Source: Actinomycetes bacterium (lineage in GTDB: Bacteria; Actinomycetota; Actinomycetes; Actinomycetales; Cellulomonadaceae). From it: 36,019 nt of DNA. The translations under genes were made by a program, and so were the position numbers. Of the stretch, positions 8,581-16,709 are shown one piece after another. Within the stretch, counting starts at the first letter, position 1, and each line of letters starts with the position of its first letter. The stretch spans positions 1 to 36,019 of the forward strand of contig JAFAEH010000012.1 in the NCBI GenBank assembly GCA_023424135.1, written 5' to 3'. Under the pieces are notes generated by a model that did no database searches, was not told where the DNA came from, and was given only the letters and a program-made list of their open reading frames with translations.

Positions 8581-8608
8581 ACGCTATGTGCGCCGTGTCA
8601 CGATCGTG
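8581..8608 (-). promoter_or_regulatory. Candidate promoter and operators of the peptide operon
   Basis: A minus-strand TAGCGT (8581-8586) is a plausible -10. Abutting it, TGTGC-N6-TCACG (8587-8602) matches the CRP/GlxR consensus TGTGA-N6-TCACA at 8 of 10 informative positions. A perfect 10-bp palindrome CACGATCGTG (8599-8608) overlaps its outer half and the -35 region. A protein bound here would cover the core promoter, so repression is the likelier outcome. The region also serves the divergent methyltransferase. Confidence 0.35.
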
Positions 8609-8649
8609 TTACCCGTCGGTAGGGATTCGGCATCGGACAGACTGGCAGC

Positions 8650-9477
8650 ATGTCGGACGAATCACCTCACGACACACTGGCGGACGCCGGCTACCGCGAC
8701 GTCCCCGACACGCTCGGCGGTCGCGCCGCACGCTCCTGGTGGGACGCCAACGCGGGCGAGTACCTCGACGAGCACGGCTCCTTCCTCGGCGACACCGACC
8801 TGCTGTGGTGCCCCGAGGGGCTTCGTGAGTCGCAGGCCCACCTGCTGGGCGACGTCCGTGGCGCGCGCGTCCTCGAGGTCGGTGCCGGCGCCGCGCAGGG
8901 CACCCGCTGGCTGCGGACCGTCGCCGGGGCCGACGCGGTCGCGACCGACGTGTCGGCCGGCATGCTCGCGGCCGCGGCACGGCTCGACGCGGCGACGGGC
9001 ACCCGCACCCCGCTCGTGCAGGCCGATGCGCGTGAGCTGCCGTTCGCCGACGCCTCGTTCGACGTCGTCTTCACGGCGTTCGGTGCGCTGCCGTTCGTGC
9101 CCGACCCCCACCGCGTCCACGCGGAGGTGGTCCGCGTGCTGCGGCCCGGCGGACGCTGGGTGTTCTCGGTGACGCACCCGGTGCGCTGGGCGTTCCCGGA
9201 CGACCCGGGCGTCGGCGGGCTGACCGCGACGCGCTCGTACTTCGACCGACGTCCGTACGTCGAGTCCGCGGCCGACGGCCGCGTCCTGTACGCCGAGTAC
9301 CACCGCACGCTCGCCGACCACGTCGCGGACGTGGTCGGCGCGGGGCTCGTCGTCGACGGCCTGGTCGAGCCCGAGTGGCCCGAGGGCCACGACCGGGTCT
9401 GGGGCGGCTGGGGGCCGGTGCGCGGCGCCCGGCTGCCCGGGACGCTCGTGGTGCGCACGCACCGGCCCCCTGCCTGA
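8650..9477 (+). CDS. Class I SAM-dependent methyltransferase
   Basis: A 275-aa Rossmann-fold methyltransferase of unknown substrate. Motif I VLEVGAGAAQG is at 74-84, the motif II acidic position is Asp100 (ATDVS), motif post-II QADARELPF is at 124-132, FDVVFTAFGALPF is at 137-149 and motif post-III VLRPGGRW is at 163-170. The methyltransferase-11-like core sits between an N-terminal segment with RSWWDANAGEYLDEHG (29-44) and a C-terminal RSYFDRRPYVE region. The ATG at 8650 has no Shine-Dalgarno. CAGACT (8638-8643) stands exactly 6 nt before it, so a leaderless transcript is possible. It is divergent from the peptide operon, and its stop is only 5 nt from the convergent symporter gene. Confidence 0.9.
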   Translation: MSDESPHDTLADAGYRDVPDTLGGRAARSWWDANAGEYLDEHGSFLGDTDLLWCPEGLRESQAHLLGDVRGARVLEVGAGAAQGTRWLRTVAGADAVATDVSAGMLAAAARLDAATGTRTPLVQADARELPFADASFDVVFTAFGALPFVPDPHRVHAEVVRVLRPGGRWVFSVTHPVRWAFPDDPGVGGLTATRSYFDRRPYVESAADGRVLYAEYHRTLADHVADVVGAGLVVDGLVEPEWPEGHDRVWGGWGPVRGARLPGTLVVRTHRPPA

Positions 9478-9482
9478 CCCGC

Positions 9483-11144
9483 TCAGTGCGCGGTGGCCTT
9501 CTCGGCGCCCGCGCCCGTCAGCGACCGCACCTCCATCTCCGCGAACTTCTCGGGGTGCGGCTGCTCCTTGGACAGCAGCGTCCCGACGATCCCGAGCAGG
9601 AACGCCAGCGGGATCGAGATGATCCCCGGGTTCTCGAGCGGGAAGATCGCGAAGTCGACGTTCGTGTCACGGATCATCGACAGGCTCTCCCCCGTGACGG
9701 GGTCGACCTTGCCGGACACCACCGGCGAGAACGTGATGAGCAGCACGCACGAGACCAGGCCGCCGTACATGCTCCACAGGGCGCCGGCGGTGTTGAACCG
9801 CTTCCAGAACAGCGAGTAGATGATCGTCGGCAGGTTCGCGGACGCCGCGACCGCGAACGCGAGCGCGACGAGGAACGCGACGTTCTGCCCGTTGGCGAAG
9901 ATGCCGCCGACGATCGCGAGCGCACCGATCGCGACGACCGTGATGCGTGCGACGCGCACCTCGCCGTCGGGCTGGACCTGCCCGTGCTTGATGACCGACG
10001 CGTAGATGTCGTGCGCGAACGACGCCGCCGCGGTGATCGTCAGCCCGGCGACGACCGCCAGGATCGTCGCGAACGCGACGGCCGAGATGATCCCGAGCAG
10101 GAACACCCCACCGAGCTCGTAGGCGAGCAGGGGTGCCGCCGAGTTGGCGCGTCCGGGCGAGGACAGGATCGTCTCCGGTCCCACGATCGCGCCGGCGCCG
10201 TAGCCGAGCACGAGCGTGAACAGGTAGAAGATGCCGATCAGCCAGATCGCCCAGACCACCGAGCGGCGCGCCTCGCGTGCGGACGGCACCGTGTAGAAGC
10301 GCATCAGCACGTGCGGCAGTCCGGCCGTCCCCAGCACGAGCGCGAGGGCCAGGGAGACGAAGTTGAGCTGGGTGAGGGAGGACGCGCCGTACTGCGCGCC
10401 GGGCTCGATCACGCGCTCGCCGTTCTCCCCCGCGGCGTCGATCGCGCCCTGCAGGACCGCGGACAGGTCGAACCCGAACCGCGCGAGCACCCAGATCGTC
10501 ATGATGCCCGCACCGGCGATGAGCAGGACCGCCTTGATGATCTGCACCCAGGTCGTGCCCTTCATGCCGCCGACGAGCACGTAGAGGATCATCAGCGCGC
10601 CGACGACCGCGATCACGAGCCCCTGCGCGGCGGCGCCCTCGATCCCGAGCAGCAGGGCGACCAGCCCACCGGCGCCCGCCATCTGCGCGAGCAGGTAGAA
10701 GAACACGACCGCGAGCGTCGAGATCGCCGCGGCCATCCGCACCGGCCGCTGCCGCAGCCGGAACGAGAGCACGTCGGCCATCGTGAACCGGCCCGTGTTG
10801 CGCAGCAGCTCGGCGACGAGCAGGAGCGCGACGAGCCAGGCCACGAGGAAGCCGATCGAGTACAGGAAGCCGTCGTACCCGTAGATCGCGATGGCGCCGC
10901 AGATCCCGAGGAACGAGGCGGCCGACAGGTAGTCGCCCGCGATGGCCGTGCCGTTCTGCGGGCCGGTGAACGACCGGCCCGCGGCGTAGTAGTCGGCGGC
11001 GCTGCGGTTGTTCCGCGAGGCGCGGAACACGATGACCATCGTCACCAGGACGAACGCGCCGAAGATCGCGATGTTGACGACGGGCTCCCCGACCTGGCCG
11101 CTCGAGGCGGCTGCGGCGAGCACCGGTGCACCGGACTGGATCAC
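9483..11144 (-). CDS. actP: Cation/acetate (monocarboxylate) symporter, SSS family
   Basis: A sodium:solute symporter of 553 aa, of the ActP/MctC group that takes up acetate, propionate or pyruvate. The signature FTGPQNGTAIAGDYLSAASF lies at about 59-78, followed by GYDGFLYSIGFLVAWL, both closely like E. coli ActP. About 13 membrane-spanning segments can be counted, with the core SSS helices running to about residue 500 and a short cytoplasmic tail. The GTG at 11144 overlaps the TGA of the upstream DUF485 gene (GTGA) and has GGGGAG upstream. ActP/MctC with a DUF485 partner is a standard pair, the MctC arrangement of Corynebacterium. The exact substrate is not determined by sequence. Confidence 0.92.
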   Translation of the reverse strand: MIQSGAPVLAAAASSGQVGEPVVNIAIFGAFVLVTMVIVFRASRNNRSAADYYAAGRSFTGPQNGTAIAGDYLSAASFLGICGAIAIYGYDGFLYSIGFLVAWLVALLLVAELLRNTGRFTMADVLSFRLRQRPVRMAAAISTLAVVFFYLLAQMAGAGGLVALLLGIEGAAAQGLVIAVVGALMILYVLVGGMKGTTWVQIIKAVLLIAGAGIMTIWVLARFGFDLSAVLQGAIDAAGENGERVIEPGAQYGASSLTQLNFVSLALALVLGTAGLPHVLMRFYTVPSAREARRSVVWAIWLIGIFYLFTLVLGYGAGAIVGPETILSSPGRANSAAPLLAYELGGVFLLGIISAVAFATILAVVAGLTITAAASFAHDIYASVIKHGQVQPDGEVRVARITVVAIGALAIVGGIFANGQNVAFLVALAFAVAASANLPTIIYSLFWKRFNTAGALWSMYGGLVSCVLLITFSPVVSGKVDPVTGESLSMIRDTNVDFAIFPLENPGIISIPLAFLLGIVGTLLSKEQPHPEKFAEMEVRSLTGAGAEKATAH

Positions 11145-11503
11145 GCGGGGCTCCCCTCGGCCGTGGCGCCACCGTCGGTCAGCGCGCCGGACTCGATCTG
11201 GTGCCGCAGCTGCTCGGCCACGGCGTCCTGCTTCTGGTTGGCCCACCGCGCGTAGACCATCGTGATGACGAACGTCGAGACGAACTGGCCCAGGCCGAGC
11301 AGCAGGCCGACGGTGATGTTGCCCGTCACCCGGGTGCTCATGAAGCCGTGGGCGTAGTTCGCGAGCAGGACGTACAGGAAGTACCACGCGAGGAACAGCG
11401 CGGTCATGGGGAACACGAAGTTGCGGAACCTGCGTCGCAGGTCCTGGAACTCCGGTGAGCGTTGCACCCGCTGGTAGTCGGTCTCCTGGTGGATGTCGGA
11501 CAC
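11141..11503 (-). CDS. DUF485 small membrane protein, partner of the symporter
   Basis: A 120-aa protein of the DUF485 (YjcH-like) family. It has an N-terminal amphipathic part with SPEFQDLRRRFRNFVFP, two TM helices (FVFPMTALFLAWYFLYVLL and TVGLLLGLGQFVSTFVITMVYARWA), and a short hydrophilic tail. The family is almost always encoded next to acetate-type SSS symporters and is thought to assist them. The GTG at 11503 follows GGAGG by about 5 nt; the frame extends upstream but without a ribosome site. It overlaps the symporter start by 4 nt. Confidence 0.9.
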   Translation of the reverse strand: MSDIHQETDYQRVQRSPEFQDLRRRFRNFVFPMTALFLAWYFLYVLLANYAHGFMSTRVTGNITVGLLLGLGQFVSTFVITMVYARWANQKQDAVAEQLRHQIESGALTDGGATAEGSPA

Positions 11504-11567
11504 ACGCACCTCCGCTCGTCCGGACGGCCCCGTCGCCGCCGCAGCGGGACCACTGTGTCGCACATCA

Positions 11568-11590
11568 CCCCGACAATCCATACGTCGGGG
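11568..11590. promoter_or_regulatory. Inverted repeat upstream of the symporter operon
   Basis: CCCCGAC (11568-11574) and GTCGGGG (11584-11590) form a perfect 7-bp dyad with a 9-nt spacer, 65-87 bp upstream of the DUF485 GTG and about 100 bp from the divergent DUF1905 gene. An 8-bp direct repeat GTGTCGCA also occurs at 11555-11562 and 11608-11615. Operator or leader hairpin; no regulator is recognised. Confidence 0.35.
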
Positions 11591-11692
11591 CACGAAACGC
11601 CGCCGAGGTGTCGCATCTCTCGACTCGCGTCACACGTATCGGTGACAGATGCACCCCGTGCGGTGCGCACGCGGCGCTGCGATGCTCAGGAC

Positions 11693-12112
11693 GTGGAGCT
11701 CAGCTTCTCGGGCGAGGTGGTGTGGTGGCGCGGGCCCGCACCGTTCCACTTCGTCGCCCTGCCCACCCAGCAGGCGGCGCGCCTGCGCGCCGTGGCGGCA
11801 CGCGTCACGTACGGCTGGGGCTGCATCCCGGCGACCGTCACGTTGGGCTCGACCACGTTCACGACGTCGATCTTCCCGAGGGACGGCGGCTTCCTGGTTC
11901 CCGTCAAGGTCGCGGCGCGCCGCGCCGAGGGCGTCGAGCTGGGCGACGACGTGGCGCTCGTCGTCGTCGTCGAGGACCCGCACTCCCCCGGCCCGGCGAG
12001 CGAGACGGCCGTCGACGCCCCGGCGCCGCGCCCACCCGTGCGCCGCCACGACCCCGCGGACGACGACGACTACTTCGACCCGGCCGAACAGGACCCGTCA
12101 CTCGCCCCCTGA
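11693..12112 (+). CDS. DUF1905 domain protein
   Basis: A 139-aa protein. The first 95 residues match the DUF1905 pattern: a beta strand (ELSFSGEVVWWRGPAPFHFVALP), VTYGWGCIPATVTLGSTTFTTS, then the family hallmark FPRDGGFLVPVKVAARRAEGV. The remaining 45 residues are a Pro/Asp-rich, probably disordered tail with a DDDDYFDP patch. The biochemical role of the family is unknown. GTG at 11693 is the first start that fits the domain. It lacks a Shine-Dalgarno, and GATGCT (11681-11686) stands 6 nt upstream as a weak leaderless -10. The frame is open further upstream with no sign of coding. Stop is 15 nt from the convergent hydrolase. Confidence 0.75.
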   Translation: MELSFSGEVVWWRGPAPFHFVALPTQQAARLRAVAARVTYGWGCIPATVTLGSTTFTTSIFPRDGGFLVPVKVAARRAEGVELGDDVALVVVVEDPHSPGPASETAVDAPAPRPPVRRHDPADDDDYFDPAEQDPSLAP

Positions 12113-12127
12113 GCGCGGACGCCCCCG

Positions 12128-12931
12128 TCAGACGCCGAGCTCGAGGAACGCGCGCAGCACCGACACGAACGCGGCGGGCTGCTCGGAGTGCACCCAGTGC
12201 CCCGCACCCTTGATCGTCACGAGCGTCGTGCGCGGGAACAGCCGACGCATCGTGGGGCCGTCCTGCGGGCGGACGTAGTCGGACCGCTCGCCCGCCACCC
12301 ACAGGACCTGCCCCTCGAAGACCGCGTCCCCGAGGTCCGGAAACCCGCCGATCTCGCGCAGGTCGCGGCGCAGCAGGGCGAGGTTGGCCTGCCACCGGAA
12401 CGCCTCGCCGTCGGTGCGCAGGTTCTGCAGCAGGAACCCGCGCACGCGCGGGTCGTCGACGCGCTCCGCGAGCGCCTCGTCGGCGTCGGCCCGCCGCCGC
12501 AGCGCCGGCAGGTCGAGCGCGGCCAGGCTGTCGAGCAGGTGCTCGAACTCGCCGAGCGACCCGCGGGAGGTGGGTGCGATGTCGGCGACGACGAGCCGGT
12601 CCACCAGGTCGGCGTGGCGCAGCGCGAGCACCATCGCGACCTTGCCGCCCATCGAGTGCCCGACGACGTGCGCGGGGGCTCCGGGGCCCAGCACGTCGCG
12701 CACGTGCGCGGCGACCGCGTCGGCGATCGTGACGTAGTCGAAGGCCTGCGTCCACGGCGAGCGGCCGTGGTCGGGCAGGTCGACTAGGAGCGACCGGGCG
12801 TCGGGCAGCAGGGCCTTGGCTATCTGCGTGAAGTTGCGCCCCTGCCCGAACAGCCCGTGCAGGAAGACGACCGGAGTACCGGCCTCACCGACGAGGGTCG
12901 AGCTGAGCGAGCCGGGTGCGGGTTGGTTCAC
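12128..12931 (-). CDS. Alpha/beta hydrolase (YbfF-like esterase)
   Basis: A 267-aa alpha/beta hydrolase. The oxyanion motif HGLFGQGRNF is at 25-34, the nucleophile elbow GHSMGG gives Ser93, the acid is probably Asp218 (GERSDYV) and the base His245 (GAGHWVH). The cap region with LLQNLRTDGEAFRWQANL at 167-184 resembles YbfF-type acyl-CoA thioesterase/esterases. Natural substrate unknown. It begins with GTG at 12931, 20 nt after the polA stop, and has no Shine-Dalgarno. Minus-strand TAGGCT (12938-12943) stands exactly 6 nt before the GTG, so it is predicted to be transcribed leaderless from its own promoter inside the short gap rather than only by read-through from polA. Confidence 0.9.
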   Translation of the reverse strand: MNQPAPGSLSSTLVGEAGTPVVFLHGLFGQGRNFTQIAKALLPDARSLLVDLPDHGRSPWTQAFDYVTIADAVAAHVRDVLGPGAPAHVVGHSMGGKVAMVLALRHADLVDRLVVADIAPTSRGSLGEFEHLLDSLAALDLPALRRRADADEALAERVDDPRVRGFLLQNLRTDGEAFRWQANLALLRRDLREIGGFPDLGDAVFEGQVLWVAGERSDYVRPQDGPTMRRLFPRTTLVTIKGAGHWVHSEQPAAFVSVLRAFLELGV

Positions 12932-12937
12932 GGGACG

Positions 12938-12943
12938 AGCCTA
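12938..12943 (-). promoter_or_regulatory. Leaderless -10 element of the hydrolase
   Basis: Minus-strand TAGGCT fits TANNNT and is separated from the GTG start by CGTCCC, the 6-nt spacing expected when transcription starts on the first base of the start codon. No ribosome site is visible between. Confidence 0.5.
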
Positions 12944-12951
12944 GGCACGAC

Positions 12952-15690
12952 CTAGTGCCCGGCGGCGTGCCAGCTCTCCCCGACACCGACGGAGACGTCC
13001 AGCGGCACGTCGAGCGCACCGCCCGGTGCACCGTCACCCGCGTGCGCCATCTGCTCGCGCACCAGCGCCTCGACCTCGTCGCGCTCACCTGCCGCGACCT
13101 CCAGGACGAGCTCGTCGTGCACCTGCAGCAGCATCCGGCTGGTCAGGCCCCGCCGCGTCAGCTCCCGGTCGACGCCCAGCATCGCGACCTTCACCAGGTC
13201 GGCCGCGCTGCCCTGGATGGGGGCGTTGAGCGCCATGCGCTCGGCGGCCTCCCGCCGCTGGCGGTTGTCGCTGGTGAGGTCGGGCAGGTAGCGGCGGCGC
13301 CCGAGGATCGTCGCGGTCCACCCGGTCGCGCGCGCCTCGTCGACGACACCCGTGAGGTAGTCGCGCACGCCACCGAACCGCTCGAAGTAGTCCGTCATCA
13401 GCGCCGACGCCTCCCCGACCTCGACACCGAGCTGCTGGGACAGCCCGTACGACGACAGGCCGTACGCGAGCCCGTAGCTCATCGCCTTGATCTTCGAGCG
13501 CATCGCCGGCGTGACCTCGTCGGTGGGCACACCGAAGACGCGCGACCCGACGTACGAGTGCAGGTCCTCCCCGGAGCGGAACGCGTCGATCAGCCCGGCG
13601 TCACCCGACAGGTGCGCCATGATCCGCATCTCGATCTGCGAGTAGTCGGCGGTCAGCAGCGTCTCGAAACCGGGGCCGACGACGAACGCGCGCCGGATCT
13701 GGCGCCCGGCGTCCGTGCGGATCGGGATGTTCTGCAGGTTCGGGTCGGCGGACGAGAGCCGACCGGTGGCCGCGATCGTCTGCTGGAACGTCGTGTGGAT
13801 GCGCCCGTCCTCGCCGACCGACCGCAGCAGACCCTCGACCGTCTGGCGCAGGCGGATCGCGTCGCGGTGCGCCAGCAGGTGCTCGAGGAAGGGATGACCG
13901 GTCCGCGCGAACAGGTCGGTCAGCGCCGACGCGTCGGTCGTGTAGCCCGTCTTGATGCGCTTGGTCTTCGGCATGCCGAGCTGGTCGAACAGCACCTCCT
14001 GGAGCTGCTTCGGCGAGCCGAGGTTCACCTCGCGCCCGATGACGGCGTACGCGTCGGCCGCGGCGCCCTGCACCTGACCGTCGAACGTGCGCTCGAGCGA
14101 ACCGAGGTACTCGCGGTCGATCGCGATACCTGCGCGCTCCATGCGCTCGAGCACGTCCTGCAGCGGCAGCTCCAGATCCGTCAGCAGCGCCGTCGCGCCA
14201 CGGTCGGCGACCTCGCCGTCGAGCACGTCGACGAGGTCGCGGACCGCTGCGGCGCGCACGGCCGCACGGCGCCCCTCGTCGGCGCCGTCGACCTCGAGGT
14301 CGAGCGCCCCCTGCCCGGCCGACGACACGTCGTCGGCCGTGAGCTCGCGGTGCAGGTACCCGATCGCGAGGTCCGGCAGGTCGTACGCCCGCCGGTCCGG
14401 CTGGCACAGGTAGGCGGCGAGCTCGGTGTCGTACCGCACGCCCCGCAGCGGCAGACCGCGCCCGTCGAGCGCGTGCCACGCCTCCTTGGCCGCGTGCAGC
14501 GCCTTGGCGCGCGACGGGTCCGCGAGCCACGTCGCGAGGGCACCCTCGTCCAGCGGGTCGATCTCCGCGAGGTCGTAGGCCACGGCCTGACCGGACGGGT
14601 CGGCGATCGCGACGCCCCACGCGTCGCCACGCGCCGGGGCTCCCGACCCGCGCACGTCGAGGCCCAGCAGCGCGTCGGAGCGCGCGTCGAGCCAGCCCGC
14701 CAGCCCGCCCACGCCCGCCTCGACGAGGTCCAGGGCCGCCGCGGTCGCGACACGCTCGTCGCGCCCCTCGTCGGGCAGCATCGCGAAGAGCCGGTCGCGC
14801 AGCGTGCGGAACTCGAGCTCGTCGAGCAGCGCGTGCAGCGCGGCACGGTCCCACGGCCGCACCGCGAGGTCCTGCGGCCCCACGGGCAGCTCGACGTCGA
14901 CCAGCAGCCGGTTGAGCTCGCGGTTGAGCGCGACCTGGTCGAGATGGGCGCGTAGCGACTCGCCCGCCTTGCCCGTGATTCGCTCCGCGTTCGCGAGCAC
15001 GCCCGCGAGCCCGTCGTGCTGCGCGATCCACTTCGCGGCCGTCTTGGGCCCCACCCCGGGAACCCCCGGCAGGTTGTCGCTGGTCTCACCGACGAGCGCG
15101 GCGAGGTCGGGGTACCGCTCGGGCGGCACGCCGTACTTCGCCTCGACCGCCTCGGGTGTCATGCGTGCCGTCTCCGAGACGCCGCGCACCGGGTACAGCA
15201 CGGTCACCTCCGGCCGGACGAGCTGGAACGTGTCGCGGTCGCCCGAGCAGATCGCGACCTGCATGCCCTGCGCGACCGCCTGCGTGGTCAGGGTCGCGAG
15301 GATGTCGTCCGCCTCGACGCCCGGCTTGTCCAGCACCTGCACGTGCATGGTCGCCAGGAGCTGCTTGATGACGTCGACCTGCCCGCGGAACGGCTCGGGC
15401 GTCGCCGCCCGGTTGCCCTTGTACGACTCGAGCCGCTCGGTGCGGAACGTCGTGCGGCCCGCGTCGAACGCGACCGCGACATGGGTCGGCTCCTCGTCGC
15501 GCAGCAGGTTCGCGAGCATCGACGTGAACCCGAACACCGCGTTGGTGGGCTGCCCCGACGACGTCGCGAAGTTCTCCACCGGAAGCGCGTAGAACGCCCG
15601 GTAGGCCATGGAGTGCCCGTCGACGAGAAGCAGCCGGGGGGGCGTCGAGGCGCTGGTCGAGGCGCTGGTCGCTGGCGTGGAGGCACTCAC
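12952..15690 (-). CDS. polA: DNA polymerase I
   Basis: Okazaki-fragment processing and gap repair; 912 aa. The N-terminal 5' nuclease (about 18-305) has LLVDGHSMAYRAFYA, KPGVEADDI and SGDRDTFQL, with the helix-hairpin-helix near GVPGVGPKTAAKW (209-221). The 3'-5' exonuclease fold follows (about 335-495), but its metal site is lost: the usual DxE appears as LLGLDVRGSG (341-350), so proofreading is not expected, as in other actinobacterial PolA. The polymerase domain has motif A DYSQIEMR 682-689, motif B around KIKAMSYGLAYG 733-744 and motif C VHDE 857-860. The first 17 residues are a Ser/Thr/Ala-rich tail. GTG at 15690 is supported by TAGGTT exactly 6 nt upstream (leaderless); there is no Shine-Dalgarno. 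Confidence 0.97.
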   Translation of the reverse strand: MSASTPATSASTSASTPPRLLLVDGHSMAYRAFYALPVENFATSSGQPTNAVFGFTSMLANLLRDEEPTHVAVAFDAGRTTFRTERLESYKGNRAATPEPFRGQVDVIKQLLATMHVQVLDKPGVEADDILATLTTQAVAQGMQVAICSGDRDTFQLVRPEVTVLYPVRGVSETARMTPEAVEAKYGVPPERYPDLAALVGETSDNLPGVPGVGPKTAAKWIAQHDGLAGVLANAERITGKAGESLRAHLDQVALNRELNRLLVDVELPVGPQDLAVRPWDRAALHALLDELEFRTLRDRLFAMLPDEGRDERVATAAALDLVEAGVGGLAGWLDARSDALLGLDVRGSGAPARGDAWGVAIADPSGQAVAYDLAEIDPLDEGALATWLADPSRAKALHAAKEAWHALDGRGLPLRGVRYDTELAAYLCQPDRRAYDLPDLAIGYLHRELTADDVSSAGQGALDLEVDGADEGRRAAVRAAAVRDLVDVLDGEVADRGATALLTDLELPLQDVLERMERAGIAIDREYLGSLERTFDGQVQGAAADAYAVIGREVNLGSPKQLQEVLFDQLGMPKTKRIKTGYTTDASALTDLFARTGHPFLEHLLAHRDAIRLRQTVEGLLRSVGEDGRIHTTFQQTIAATGRLSSADPNLQNIPIRTDAGRQIRRAFVVGPGFETLLTADYSQIEMRIMAHLSGDAGLIDAFRSGEDLHSYVGSRVFGVPTDEVTPAMRSKIKAMSYGLAYGLSSYGLSQQLGVEVGEASALMTDYFERFGGVRDYLTGVVDEARATGWTATILGRRRYLPDLTSDNRQRREAAERMALNAPIQGSAADLVKVAMLGVDRELTRRGLTSRMLLQVHDELVLEVAAGERDEVEALVREQMAHAGDGAPGGALDVPLDVSVGVGESWHAAGH

Positions 15691-15695
15691 GGTGC

Positions 15696-15702
15696 CAACC
15701 TA
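15696..15702. promoter_or_regulatory. Overlapping divergent -10 elements for polA and the thioesterase
   Basis: Only 18 nt separate the two divergent start codons. On the minus strand TAGGTT (15697-15702) is 6 nt from the polA GTG. On the plus strand CAACCT (15696-15701) is 7 nt from the thioesterase ATG. The two hexamers overlap almost completely, implying one bidirectional core promoter and two leaderless mRNAs. The plus-strand hexamer is the weaker match. Confidence 0.5.
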
Positions 15703-15708
15703 GCGGCC

Positions 15709-16119
15709 ATGTCCGACATCCCCACGCCGACGCCGCTCCCTGCGACCTCCGGCACCCTGCTCGAACGTCTCGGCATCGAGATCCTGCACGTCGACGCGGA
15801 CGGCGCCGTCGGCACCATGCCGGTCGCGGGCAACACCCAGCCCTACGGCCTGCTGCACGGCGGGGCGTCGGCGGCGCTGGCCGAGACGCTCGGCTCCTAC
15901 GCGGCGGTCGCCCACGCCGGACCGGGTCGGGGCGCGGTCGGCATCGAGCTGTCGGCCACGCACCACCGGTCCGCACGCGCGGGGGTCGTGACCGGGACCG
16001 CCCGCGCCGTGCACCGCGGCCGGACCCTGGCGACCTACGAGGTCGTCGTGGAGGACGAGGACGGGCGGCGGCTGTGCACCGCCCGGCTGACCTGCATGCT
16101 CATCGACGCACCGGCCTGA
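15709..16119 (+). CDS. PaaI-type hotdog thioesterase
   Basis: A 136-aa single hotdog-fold protein of the PaaI/YbdB type, which hydrolyses acyl- or aroyl-CoA thioesters. The family motif is GLLHGGASAALAETLGS (47-63), with the active-site region at His50-Gly-Gly and the catalytic acid at Glu59. The second half shows the paired strands GAVGIELSATHHRSARAG and the C-terminal CTARLTCMLID. The physiological substrate cannot be assigned. The ATG at 15709 has no ribosome site and lies 18 nt from the divergent polA start. Its last 85 nt overlap the GNAT gene on the other strand. Confidence 0.9.
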   Translation: MSDIPTPTPLPATSGTLLERLGIEILHVDADGAVGTMPVAGNTQPYGLLHGGASAALAETLGSYAAVAHAGPGRGAVGIELSATHHRSARAGVVTGTARAVHRGRTLATYEVVVEDEDGRRLCTARLTCMLIDAPA

Positions 16120-16709
16120 CGCTCGTCCTCGGGCGCCAGCCGCGCACGCGCCCGCCGTCGGCGCGCGATGAGGTCCTCGAGCCCGCGGGCCGCCGGCCGC
16201 CGCGACGGCAGCGGCACGTCCGCCGCGAGCCGGCGCTGCAGGGCGCCCGTGCTCACGACCCGGTGCGCCGCCGCAGGGGCGAAGCCCAGGCGGGCCAGGA
16301 AGCGCTGCATCCCGCGCGAGCCCGGCAGCGGAGACGCGTACACGTCGGTCGCGCCGGCCTCGTCCGCGACCACGGCGGCGGCCTGCAGCATCGCGTGCCC
16401 CAGCCCGCGACGCCGCGACTGCGGTCGCACGTACACCGCGTCGAGGCTGAGCACGACCGAGTCCTGGAGCAGGCCGGACGACATCACGCGGCACAGCGCG
16501 AGGCCCGCGAGCTCGTCGTCGTGCGACGCGACCAGCACCGCGCCCCCGTCGACCGAGCCCAGCACGGCCAGCTGGCGGCGCAGCTCGTCACGGTCGTCCG
16601 AGCAGAGCTGGCGACCGACCCCCGACTCCGCGCGCGCCTGCAGGCACAGGTCGACGATCTGCTCGAGATCCGACGACGCCGCGCGCCGGACGTGCACACC
16701 TGGCCGCAC
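16035..16709 (-). CDS. GNAT-family N-acetyltransferase
   Basis: A 224-aa GNAT protein. After VHVRRAASSDLEQIVDLCLQ (6-25) comes the beta4 strand with VVLSLDAVYVRP (85-96), then the acetyl-CoA-binding loop QSRRRGLGHAML (97-108), and a late motif with ASPLPGSRGMQRFLARLGF (125-143). Acceptor unknown. GTG at 16709 is selected because GGGAGG lies 6 nt upstream (16716-16721); the longer open frame upstream has no ribosome site. The C-terminal tail from about residue 160 is basic and extra to the fold. Its last 28 codons lie antisense within the thioesterase gene and encode a low-complexity Ser/Thr end, so the terminal residues may be accidental. Confidence 0.83.
   Translation of the reverse strand: MRPGVHVRRAASSDLEQIVDLCLQARAESGVGRQLCSDDRDELRRQLAVLGSVDGGAVLVASHDDELAGLALCRVMSSGLLQDSVVLSLDAVYVRPQSRRRGLGHAMLQAAAVVADEAGATDVYASPLPGSRGMQRFLARLGFAPAAAHRVVSTGALQRRLAADVPLPSRRPAARGLEDLIARRRRARARLAPEDERQAGASMSMQVSRAVHSRRPSSSSTTTS

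Noticed and set aside
9477..9483. Possible terminator between the methyltransferase and the symporter gene
   Set aside because: Only 5 nt separate the two convergent stops, and no hairpin can be drawn without lying in coding sequence.
14087..14413. A Ser/Arg-rich open frame opposite polA that looks like a small protein
   Set aside because: It is antisense within the polA nuclease-to-polymerase region and has no start signals; its composition is typical shadow.
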